Shown here piece by piece: positions 44,166 to 55,000 of a stretch of DNA of 64,000 bases. The notes beneath the pieces were generated by a model that saw only the letters and a list, made by a program, of their open reading frames with translations, had not been told where the DNA came from and made no database searches. Origin of the DNA: Amyelois transitella. Taxonomy: Eukaryota > Arthropoda > Insecta > Lepidoptera > Pyralidae. The stretch is from contig NC_083509.1 in the NCBI RefSeq assembly GCF_032362555.1, positions 806,001-870,000 of the forward strand. The letters are read 5' to 3'. The first letter of the stretch is position 1. Each line of letters opens with the position of its first letter. Made by a program: the position numbers and the translations under genes.

Positions 44166-45800
44166 TAATTTTAAGTTTATTTCGAAAATCATGTAATTTT
44201 TACACGTATTGTAATGTCACGCACGCGTCTTCTGATAACACAAGTTCCCTCCATATAAGTTATATCCTTCATTTCTAACCGACAGGAAGCAATTAATTGT
44301 TCAAACCTTTCCTTAGAAGATTATATTGTAAACATAATAAATTTCCTCCTTCTAACAAACATATTTTTACCGCGACACCCACGCTAATCTAGACTTCCTT
44401 ACAAAATTTTCACTTTAATTCTGATTTGTATTTAGAAAGAATCCTATGTGCATCTGTTCCTATGTTAACGCGTCCTTATCAACTTATGAAGGTATGACGC
44501 CTTATTTTGATATGCGTCGTCCACCTAGCGAAAAGTGAAGTTAGTGACTTGTGACTATTGGTTCTGTCTGTCCCGTAAATGATAAAAACGGTGTGATGAT
44601 GACAAATACCCATCTTTATCCCATTTTTAAAATGCGTAGATATATTAAAATAGTTACAAACTAAAACTCTGATTTATATTATTATATTAGAGTAGGTTTC
44701 CATTACTACATCGCGTGACAATAAAAATCAACAGAATAAGGTCACGTGACCAATTATTCAGATTACATTCCAATATGATTGTTATCTTCACAAAAATGTC
44801 ATTAAATTTTATAATAATAGAGTCCAAAATGTGAAGGTTAGGATTTCGTTAACACAAATTCACATTAACTACGATTTTTTATTACAAAATAACTATTAGT
44901 TGTAAATGGTAACTCCTCTTATTGGCCTTCAGTTGTCTCTTACAATATAATAATAACTAGAGGAAGGGGTGGACAGTTCCTGATCTGAAACAACACAGCT
45001 AACTAATATTTTAGTAGAAATTCAGACGTTAATCCTGGTTACTTATTTCTATCTTTATAGAGATTTGATTTAATTTAACAATAATTTACAATAAAAAAAT
45101 ATAAAAAATTAACTACTTTAAACTACACTCTTAATAAGATGTGTGTGGCATTTAGATATTTGTATTCAAATTATCCCTTAGTTAATCTATGTTATTATTA
45201 TGCCACTGTTTCGCATAATTACTTTAAACCAAATCGCACAATATTTCGTTTAACGTGTGTGTTGTAGTTATTTATATAACGCTATTTCGGAAACAGACTA
45301 TATGATGCGACAAATGAATTAACTACATCATGAGATAAATGCGAGTGAAATGTTTAATATTATAGGTAATCATATTATTAACGTGAAATTAAATTAAGTT
45401 ACATAAAATTAAATAAACATATTTACTCACCAAAACACTGATTTACAATGAGTATAGTACATCACTTCAATATCATGCCGATAACTTTATAATAACCATT
45501 CGAATACAATTATATTTTAACATTCATTCAGGCTAGGCTTTTATCGACAACATTAAACATTCATTTTAAGGTTACAAAATGCAGGAAATCTACGGCACAG
45601 TACTTAATTCACGGTTTTAGGCTTTAAATATTTCTTACAGCAGTATTTAATTATTTAAAAACAGGTGTTATCACTTAATTACTGTATAAGTACTTGTTTA
45701 TTATTTTAGTATTATACCAAAAAAACAGCAGACATTCGGGTGTTGTTATATTCTGAGAGCGCATGTCCGTTTTCTGATCATGCGCTGTTTTTCATTAGAG
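44166..45800. other. AT-rich spacer upstream of the B4GAT1-like gene
   Basis: No supported gene. A minus-strand donor-like site (CAGTGTTTTG then GTGAGTAAA) near 45430 could end a non-coding first exon of the B4GAT1-like gene; this is speculative. Confidence 0.4.
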
Positions 45801-45809
45801 TAAAGTAGA

Positions 45810-45958
45810 GGTTAAGCAAGCTATGACGAGAGTTCTGACGACCTTAGAGAGAGCAATAAATGTGAATGAAATGAAAGAAGTATGCAGGGACAGAAGAGAT
45901 AATGGTAAGCGGAAAGATATATTCTCTGCATACCTATATGGGAAAGAATTGTGATTGT
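45810..45958 (+). mobile_element. Family C, old copy
   Basis: ATAAATGTGAATGAAATGAA and GAAGTATGCAGGGACAG track the [12 protein letters not shown] region; tail lost. Confidence 0.6.
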
Positions 45959-45999
45959 TAGTAGTTATCCTTACTTAATTAAACACTAGATTTAACCCA

Positions 46000-46235
46000 C
46001 AACTTCGCCCGCGTGAATTAAGTGCTATTAACAAAAAGCGACGAATTTAGGGCCACCTACAAAAGAATACAGGTCTTTTGGAAATTCCTCGGGAACTACA
46101 GTTTTTTTCCGGGATGAAAGGTGTAATTAAATCCTCTCCTAATTAAATATAAATACGTGATATTTCATGAAGATTATTTCAGTAGAGAACACGTGAAGAC
46201 AAACAAATAAATAAACTTACTTTCGTATTTATAAC
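46000..46235 (+). repeat. Family D-type repeat, variant
   Basis: ACAACTTCGCCCGCGTGAAT start and TAAACTTACTTTCGTATTTA end, with a different body. Confidence 0.5.
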
Positions 46236-46780
46236 ATTAGTTCGGGCAATTTAAAGATGTCTGTGTATAATTAAAGTAATTATTCATTTTAATTTTTATA
46301 TATGACAACTTACTTGAGTCATTTAGTAGTAAGATTTGAAAATCGACAAATGCACGTTCCATACACAACCACGAATCACAACAATCACATCACAGAACGG
46401 AATTCGCACTAAGTGCCTTAGGTTTTACGAATCAATCAAGATAAGGTTCTATCATTTCAAATTTCTTTTTAAAACTGTAGATACACTTATTGAAATGGTG
46501 CCGAATTGCATAAAAAAATAAGCCATGATGCCTTAAATTTTTTTTTACCTAAATTAAGTTCCTTTGTCTTTAAAATAAATAGGTGTATTTAGTTCCATAT
46601 GTACTACTAATAAATGAAATGCCAAAACCCGCTGCGAAGAATTATTGCTCTTTGCGTTATTTTACGACTCTTTTGCTCATAAATTCATATCATTACATCG
46701 CGTTTTACACTGGAAAATTATTTTTCTGATGACGTCTTTCCAAAAAGAGCGAGTACATTTGTATATTGGTTGGGATATCT
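46236..46780. other. AT-rich spacer
   Basis: No gene or repeat recognised. Confidence 0.4.
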
Positions 46781-46789
46781 GAGTTCAAA

Positions 46790-46968
46790 TGCGGCCATGT
46801 CACTGGCTTTAGTCCCGGTTGCATCCTTATCACCCTGAAGAGGAGCCCGGGGTATGCCTTTGACCATGGATCCTGGATTTGGTGAGTCTATCAATCTCTT
46901 CAATGCCTTCAAGACTGTTGGCTCTGTCAACACCGCGAAGGATACAGACGTGACTGTATGTATGTAAA
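46790..46968 (+). mobile_element. Chimeric retroposon: unclassified head with a family A tail
   Basis: The AGTCCCGGTTGCATCC / GAGCCCGGGGTATGCC unit also found at 25.1 kb runs into TTCAAGACTGTTGGCTCTGT and a TATG tail, that is, the 3' end of family A. Confidence 0.65.
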
Positions 46969-46969
46969 C

Positions 46970-48100
46970 TTGCCAACTAGGTATCAGCAGATTGGCCTGA
47001 TGGTAAGCAAAATAAAAAGGTCTAAAATAGGTTTCAAGCTAAGCGAAGTTCCTGTCTGCTCCCGAAGGAAGCTAACATGATGACTTATAATGTATTATTC
47101 TTACCTGTTTTTAGATAATTAAATCTTCAATTACCAACTGTGCGAAGAAGTAAGTAGTTGAAACTTTTGATAAATTTATTTGATCACAATGAATAGAATA
47201 TAAATTCTTACAAATGTAAAGCAAACAGTAAACTGAATGCAGAGAACTGTATATTTTATTTACTTTCCTTACTTAGGCACTATAATAGCTATACCTACGT
47301 AAAAGTAACGGGGTCTGATTCACAAGAAAGTGCTAATTCGTGTAATCGGTTGAACATACCAACTTTACGTAGGTATTGTGGTCGTTTGGTAGTCGTATCG
47401 ATTCCCGTTGCTTCTAGCGGATGTAACAGTAGGTAGTTATTACAAAAAATAAATCGGTCTAATTGAGAACCTCCTCCTTTTTTGAAGTAGGTTAATTAAA
47501 CTAGAGTACCTATGCTTGCGGCTTCGTCCGCCTTTAACGAGCTAAGTATCCCGATTCTACGGAATTTCGGGAAATCCTCCCATAATGAACACCTATACTA
47601 ATTATCTACCTATACTTTTATGTAACTACTTCCTATTTAAATCTCTAAAACTTATTTTAGTTCGTCACTAAACTTGTATTATGACCTAGTAGCGTAAGTC
47701 TAGTAAGATAAATATGAATTGCTTTCTTATCTTACGGCGCATAGTCAAAGGACTTTAACTATCTTACTACGACCAACTTACCTAATACATATAGGCCTAG
47801 GACCATAACCTACACTATTATTATTAAATCTTATCGTACACTAATGTACCTATTTGTATAGAATATGATTAAACATACAAAACAAATATGCTTTGAATCA
47901 AGTAATGTTTTTAATGTGGTTTGAACTTTGAATAACCAATGTAAGAAGGAAAGGATCTGAGAAGACTCGGATCTATTTCGTTCCTAGCCAAAGATGATTG
48001 TATTTAAAAAATATGAGTTAATGTCAAAGTCAAAATACGATACGACGAAACGTCAGCCAACGGCGGACAAAAACAAATACACGTGAATTTGCTTCAAACG
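46970..48100. other. Spacer between divergent B4GAT1-like and RRP8 genes
   Basis: AT-rich; must contain the RRP8 promoter, but no TATA box or other element is convincing. A short repeat-like piece GCAGATTGGCCTGATGGTAA is at 46988. Confidence 0.4.
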
Positions 48101-48183
48101 TAGCTTGAAATTATGAATATCAATCATTAATCTATTGAAGTTTTAGTTTATTTGACGCTACCGTTATCAAAAGTAAAGATACA

Positions 48184-51009
48184 ATGTTCAAGATACCTGG
48201 TTGGGGCGATGATGTTCCTAATACTAATATTCAATTCGGCAAAACTACTAAAGTATGTTTCTTTACTTATTCAGATTTAGACTTGTACAATATTTATATG
48301 TATTAAAGTATTCCATTTCCTAAAATTGAAAAATTTGGCTATTAATTTGTTTGGTAATCTTAAGATTAAAACAGGAAAAAAAATAACCTCAAAAGATTTT
48401 GAACCATTGGCAAAAAAAATGATAATACCACACTTATTTACAGAAAAAGAAGAAAAATGGAGGTGTTTCGGAGACAGGTGCCAAGCACGTGAGTCCTCAA
48501 AAGACTAAACGACAAATGAATGACCAAACCAAGCCTTTAATTTCTAATGGAAACAGTATAAGACCGAATAACAAAAAGAAGAAACGAAAAGCAAAACCCG
48601 TTGTGTCCACTATTAATTCAGATATCCCAACATTTAAACCCGGGCAATTTGTACTGAACCCAAATAAAAGAAAACTTGAGAATGATTTCGTAAGTAATGT
48701 TGATGATTCTTTACCTAAAAGCAGTAAGAAGAAAAAACGAAAGAAATCCAGTAATAGCACAGTCAATACAAATGACACCAAAGTAGTTGAGAGTAATAAA
48801 AATGTAAAAACAGAAGGTAATAAAGAAATAGGAATTATACTTAATTCTAAAAAGGAAAAGATAAAGAAGATGTTAGCTCTAAGCAATAGAAATCCAATTG
48901 ACGGCAGCAGTAACAGTAACAATTTGAGACAAAGGATGCTTGAAAAGTTAAAAGGTATTATTATTTATTGTTTACAGCTTTAAAAATAAAAGTTAAATTA
49001 TTCAACAAAAGCTTCCGAAAGGAACTAAGCTATTAACTTTGCATATTGATTTACAGGAATAATGGATTGATTTTTGTGTTATAGCGGCCCAATTTAGATA
49101 TTTAAATGAGAAGTTGTACACTTCATCTGGAGCAGAAGCCAAGCAGCTGTTCCAGAACGACCCGGAAGCCTTCCAGACTTACCACCAAGGGTACCAACAA
49201 CAGCTCAAGAAGTGGCCTGTCAATCCGTTGGACTTGATCGTAAAGAGGATTATGAAGATGTATGTATTGGAAGATTTTTGCTTAATAGTTGATTTTAACA
49301 AGTCATTTCATGACTAAGAGATGAATTGAATCTCAATTCTTTCATTAAGCCAAATAGCTGAGGGAGCCTATCAGTCTTTTCAAGACCGTTGGCTCTGTCT
49401 ACCCCTCAAGGGATATAGACGTGACCACATGTATGTATGTATGTATGAGATGAATTGAAGGGATAGTAGGGGCTAGGCTGCATTTTGTAGTAGTAAGTCT
49501 GAAAATACAGACATTAATCATGAGGCTCTTTTTACAAGGTTTAATTTCATCTCATAGTTATACTTGCAAATTATACATACATACTTATAATTATGTCTAC
49601 ATCCCTTGGTGGCGTCTGAAAAAAACCACATTCAGATTGAGATTCAAATAGTGAAAGGTTACCAGCCAGCCCCTAGCCTAAGAGAAGGAATTTATTAGAC
49701 TATGCCTTATTTGCCTTTTACGAAATCCATGGGAAAAAGATGGAGTAGTCCTATACTTACTATCTAGAATTTGGCATACAAATCTTAACTTTTGATGTCA
49801 TACATTACCATGGAATATTTTTATAAAATTTCTAAGCTATCCACAACGACTACCTGAAGTATTTAATTTTGCACAAATAAAGCCTCTGTTTTACACAGGC
49901 CCAAGACCCACACAATCGCGGACTTGGGCTGCGGTGAAGCGGCACTCTCAAAGCGAGTGCCTCACACCGTCCGTTCATTTGACCTGGTGGCCGCTGCCCC
50001 CGGAGTGGAAGTGTGCGACATGGCCCACACACCGTTGTTGAGTGAATCCATGGATGTTGCGGTGTATTGCTTGGCTTTGATGGGCACAGACCTTGCGCAG
50101 TACTTGGTGGAAGCTAATAGGATTTTGAAGGCTGGGTAAGTTTATCAAATCTTTTATTTGATGAATTTAACCAAGCCATTGATTGATTAAATCAATATAT
50201 GATAAGTTGTAACTTGCATGCGATTTTCATATGCTGGAATAATGATGAGTTGTAAATTATAGTCTTTGTATTATTCTAATGTAACATACATTCATACATG
50301 CATATGGTCACGTCTATATCCCTTGCAGGGTAGACAAAACCAACAGTCTTGAAAAGACTGAACAGACAGCTAAACGTGGCCAACGTTTAGCTATTTGGCT
50401 TAGTGATAGAATTGAGATTCAAATAGTGACAGGTTGTTAGCCCATCGCCTTAAAAAGAATCCCAAGTTTGTAAGCCTATCCCTTGGTCGCCTTTTACGAC
50501 ATCCATGGGAAAGAGATGAAGTGGTCCTATAACCACGCGGCACTGCCGGGAACCACACGGCATTCTAATGTTTATATTATAGTAATAATTAATATTATAT
50601 AAAGTCAATATCCTATTTATTGTTACAGGGGTTATAGTTATATATCGTTATTCAATTGCATAATTAGTTTTTCAATAAAAGGGTAGGTACCAAAATTACT
50701 CATAAAGCAGATTTATATGGTAACTATAACTTGTGACTTCACTATAATGTCATTAATTTCTTCAGATCAGTTGTAAATGTCTTTCTTTTTGTCAACAGCG
50801 GCATTCTTTTAATTGCGGAAGTCGAGAGTCGTTTCGATAAAGTGGAGTCGTTCACTGACGCCGTCCAACGCCTGGGCTTCAAGCTGAAGACCCTGGACAA
50901 TCACCAGGTTTTCGTGTTCATGGAGTTTGCAAAGGTCACTCACGCGCCGGCCAAGAAGTCCAAACTGCCGGACGTGACGCTCAAACCTTGTTTGTATAAG
51001 AGGCGGTGA
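48184..51009 (+). CDS. RRP8: Ribosomal RNA-processing protein 8 (SAM-dependent rRNA adenine-N1 methyltransferase)
   Basis: Exons: 48184-48252, 48444-48954, 49085-49259, 49899-50135, 50799-51009; 400 codons plus stop with consistent phases. Begins MFKIPGWGDDVPNT. Residues about 24-190 are Lys-rich and low complexity (KKKKRKK clusters), as expected of a nucleolar targeting tail. The catalytic domain starts near AAQFRYLNEKLYTSSGAEA and includes QQLKKWPVNPLDLIV, SAM motif I ADLGCGE (259-265), CDMAHTPL, DVAVYCLALMGT, EANRILKAGG and the family-typical end LKPCLYKRR. The known enzyme makes m1A in large-subunit rRNA in the nucleolus; the human form (nucleomethylin) is also in a silencing complex. The second exon starts after TTATTTACAG; an open frame at 48326-48508 read across that site is a shadow. 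Tail-to-tail with HELQ, 1 kb apart. Confidence 0.95.
49327..49446 (+). mobile_element. Family A, 3' half, in RRP8 intron 3
   Basis: TGAATCTCAATTCTTTCATT to four TATG units; GAGATGAATTGAA occurs just before and just after, a likely target-site duplication. Confidence 0.85.
49574..49758 (-). mobile_element. Family A, old, in RRP8 intron 3
   Basis: Hairpin region deleted; head ends at TAGTCCTATACTTAC. Confidence 0.65.
50290..50572 (-). mobile_element. Family A, full length with duplicated head, in RRP8 intron 4
   Basis: CCACGCGGCACTGCCGGGAACC shows two partial heads (given here split: CCACGCGGCAC, then TGCCGGGAACC); the GAACGTGGCC block is also partly doubled near 50365-50395. Confidence 0.82.
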
Positions 51010-51309
51010 ATTAAAGTGATATTTTGTTTAGTTATGTTTTTCACTGTTATGGAACATTACTTTCGGAGATAGGAATCGTTTTATGTAATAACTTTTGTAG
51101 AAAGACAACCCACCTCCAATCGATATCCTCCTTTTTTGAAGTCGGTTAAATTTATAAAACCTAAGTGTAACACTTTCCTGAAAACAGCATCTGAACTGTT
51201 TTGCTTTATATAAAGACGTGAAACGGGATAGCGATAATTTTCCGCGCGATATAGACAGTGTCGCGCGTGCCATGCTACGGGGCTGGAGTCCGCTTTCCGA
51301 CATAATCAA

Positions 51310-51561
51310 TACATACATACATATAGTCACGTCTTGCGGAGAAGACACGAGCCAACGGTCTTGAAAAGACTACTAGGCCACGTTCAGCTATTAGGCTTAA
51401 TTGTAGAATTGAGATTCAAATAGTGACAGGTTGCTAGTCCATCGCCTAAAAAGAATCCCAAGTTTGTAAGCCTATCCCTTAGTCGCCTTTTACAACATCC
51501 ATCTAAAAGAGATGGAGTGGTCCTTTGCTTTTTTGTATTGGTGCCGGGTACCACACGGCAC
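51310..51561 (-). mobile_element. Family A, full length, between RRP8 and HELQ
   Basis: CGACATAATCAA before the element (51298) and CGACATAATCAA after it (51562) form a clear 12-bp target-site duplication. Confidence 0.9.
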
Positions 51562-51687
51562 GACATAATCAAGTTATCTATATTCTATATCTATATCAAT
51601 ATTAGTAATTTAGAATACTATTTCTGGGGAAGGTACTAATATGACATCACTACTGTCACACAACAGCTGTCAGTCATAGCGAACAAA

Positions 51688-51807
51688 ATGACGCGCTCAG
51701 GCAATAGCAGCGAAGAATCTAAATTGCGCAAACGCAGATTTTACGAATTTGAGCATAAATACAACCTCCGACTCATCATCGTGTGTCGCGCGGTTCCCCA
51801 CGCATAA
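51688..51807 (+). CDS. 39-aa open frame between RRP8 and HELQ, unknown
   Basis: Starts in a good context (AACAAAATGACG) and reads MTRSGNSSEESKLRKRRFYE, then FEHKYNLRLIIVCRAVPHA and a TAA. The stop lies in the arm of the perfect hairpin at 51796-51830. Charged and not obviously repeat-derived. I do not recognise it; it may be chance or a decayed first exon. Confidence 0.2.
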   Translation: MTRSGNSSEESKLRKRRFYEFEHKYNLRLIIVCRAVPHA

Positions 51808-51830
51808 AACGCTAGGTTTTATGCGTGGGG
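51796..51830. repeat. Perfect 35-bp hairpin (15-bp stem, 5-nt loop)
   Basis: CCCCACGCATAAAAC, loop GCTAG, then GTTTTATGCGTGGGG. Sits between the 3' ends of RRP8 and HELQ and includes the stop codon of the small open frame before it. Confidence 0.9.
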
Positions 51831-52016
51831 ATTGGTGCTAGGAAGATCTTTGACGATTGTTGACGGTCGAGCCAAATCATCGCTCCCGCTACAAATAAAA
51901 TACAATCAAATATATGTATAAAAAATATATTAACCACCTTCATTAAATTTCATTTACTTATTCCCTACTTTTTTGGCTTATAAACTCATTATTTCACTAA
52001 CAAATATTTCATTTTT

Positions 52017-55000
52017 TTAAGATAGTACACTGAGATCTTCCATCACTTCTTCCGCTTCGGCGCGAAGATTTTCAACTTTTTCTATTAACATCATCTGTGA
52101 ATTGACAAAACATATTGCTTAACACATTATTCTAGTCAAATTTTAAAGTCTAGCCCACTAGTCCCAATGAGTTGACAACTGAGACAAATTCGTTAGTGGC
52201 ATTTGTCCCATGGGACTGGGACAGAAACGTCTCGCTTTTTACCGAATTTTACAAAACAGATAAAACTGGTTCAGAAAATTTATCTAATGGTTGTCTGATG
52301 TTTAATCTAATGTTTTTATTTTATGTATTTTAATGTCTTTATTTATGAAAATAAGATCTTTGTTCGATTTTAAGACATTACTTTAATAAAAAAAAATTAC
52401 TACTATACTATTTTTCTACATACTCTAGCAGCACTGATGAGGTGGCTGGCCGCAGTTCTCGATAAATGGGAGACAGACGAACACAAATCGTCTGCGTTCG
52501 CCTTTGCCAAGTCTTCAATACGTTTGTAGCCAGCTCGCAACAGTTGCATCGCTCTAGCCTGTGGATTTATATAGAATAGAATAGAATAGATTTATTTTCA
52601 AAATTGGATACAAGGTATCACTTATTGACGTCACATAACTTAAATCTAATTATAACTACTACCGCTTCCAAAGCGCATGTGTAGAAGAAGCGGCGCGGCG
52701 GAACAAACTACACTGCAGCATTTTCATCGGACGTCAATTTACAAATATACATAGATGTCTTAAATCTAAATCGTGGACGAATGCACATTGTCTACATTAA
52801 ATTATGTCAATACGAATGTTTCGTCAAATAAAATAAAATATGTACATACTGTACCAATTATGTCAAGATCATGTCAAAAATACACAAGCATTTAAGAGGC
52901 CATTATGTCAAGCTCGGGCCACACGTGTTTATCATTAATATAATCCTCCTATATATTTACTAGAGGCCGCCCGCGACTTCGTCCGCGTCGAATCAATCCC
53001 GCGGGAACTCCGGGATAAAGAGTAGCCTATATGTTATTCTGGGTCTTCAGCTACCTACATACCAAATTTCATCGTAATCGGTTCAGTAGTTTTTCCGTGA
53101 AAGAGTAACAAACATCCATACTGACACACTCACAAACTTTCGCATTTATAATATTAGTAGGATATATGTCACCGGAAAATAACAAGAACCGCAAGTTTAT
53201 AAATTTCCTAGGAAGTTTATAAACCGTGCCGTGTGGTTCCCGACACCAGTACAAAAAAGAATAGAACCACTCCATCTCTTTCCCATGGATGTCGAAAAAA
53301 GGTGACTTAGGGATAGACTTACAAACTTGGGATTCTTTTTTTAGGCAATTGGCTAGCATCCTGTCACTGTTTGAATCCCAATTATATCATCAAGCCAAAC
53401 AGTTGAACGTGGCCTATCTGTCTTTTAAAGACTGTTGGCTTCGTCTACCCTGCAAAGTATAAAGGAGTAACTATTAAATGTAAAGTACCTTCCTGACGGC
53501 GGGCAGCTCCATCAGCGCGATCAGCTCGGGCTGCCACGGCTGCAGGCGCGGCGCCAGCTCCGCCAGCAGCGCGCGCCACCAGCACAGCGCCGGCAGCGCG
53601 CCGCACAGGCGGACCGCGCTGTTGCAGAGCGACAGCGCGCCGCTCAGGAGCGACTGCACCGCGCCGCGAGATATGTTGTATCTGACAGACAACGAAGTTT
53701 CAAAAGCAGTTTCAAACAGCGCGCCGCACAGGCGGACCGCGCTGTTACAGAGCGACAGCGCGCCGCTCAGGAGCGACTGCACCGCGCCGCGAGATATGTT
53801 GTATCTGACAGACAACGAAGTTTCAAAAGCAGTTTCAAACAGCGCGCCGCACAGGCGGACCGCGCTGTTACAGAGCGACAGCGCGCCGCTCAGGAGCGAC
53901 TGCACCGCGCCGCGAGATATGTTGTATCTGACAGACAACGAAGTTTCAAAAGCAGTTTCAAACAGCGCGCCGCACAGGCGGACCGCGCTGTTACAGAGCG
54001 ACAGCGCGCCGCTCAGGAGCGACTGCACCGCGCCGCGAGATATGTTGTATCTGACAGACAACGAAGTTTCAAAAGCAGTTTCAAACAGCGCGCCGCACAG
54101 GCGGACCGCGCTGTTACAGAGCGACAGCGCGCCGCTCAGGAGCGACTGCACCGCGCCGCGAGATATGTTGTATCTGACAGACAACGAAGTTTCAAAAGCA
54201 GTTTCAAACAGCGCGCCGCACAGGCGGACCGCGCTGTTACAGAGCGACAGCGCGCCGCTCAGGAGCGACTGCACCGCGCCGCGAGATATGTTGTATCTGA
54301 CAGACAACGAAGTTTCAAAAGCAGTTTCAAACAGCGCGCCGCACAGGCGGACCGCGCTGTTACAGAGCGACAGCGCGCCGCTCAGGAGCGACTGCACCGC
54401 GCCGCGAGATATGTTGTATCTGACAGACAACGAAGTTTCAAAAGCAGTTTCAAACAGCGCGCCGCACAGGCGGACCGCGCTGTTACAGAGCGACAGCGCG
54501 CCGCTCAGGAGCGACTGCACCGCGCCGCGAGATATGTTGTATCTGACAGACAACGAAGTTTCAAAAGCAGTTTCAAACAGCGCGCCGCACAGGCGGACCG
54601 CGCTGTTACAGAGCGACAGCGCGCCGCTCAGGAGCGACTGCACCGCGCCGCGAGATATGTTGTATCTGACAGACAACGAAGTTTCAAAAGCAGTTTCAAA
54701 CAGCGCGCCGCACAGGCGGACCGCGCTGTTACAGAGCGACAGCGCGCCGCTCAGGAGCGACTGCACCGCGCCGCGAGATATGTTGTATCTGACAGACAAC
54801 GAAGTTTCAAAAGCAGTTTCAAACAGCGCGCCGCACAGGCGGACCGCGCTGTTACAGAGCGACAGCGCGCCGCTCAGGAGCGACTGCACCGCGCCGCGAG
54901 ATATGTTGTATCTGACAGACAACGAAGTTTCAAAAGCAGTTTCAAACAGCGCGCCGCACAGGCGGACCGCGCTGTTACAGAGCGACAGCGCGCCGCTCAG

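Noticed and set aside
46718-46933. 71-aa minus-strand frame with GSMVKGIPRAPLQGDKDATG
   Set aside because: Lies across a chimeric repeat whose head recurs at 25.1 kb; the frame opposes the retroposon direction and is not supported as a gene.
48326-48508. 60-codon frame LKNLAINLFGNLKIKT upstream of RRP8 exon 2
   Set aside because: It crosses the exon-2 acceptor; the RRP8 frame from 48444 (KKKKNGGVSETGAKHVSP) matches phase and family, so this frame is intronic and a shadow.
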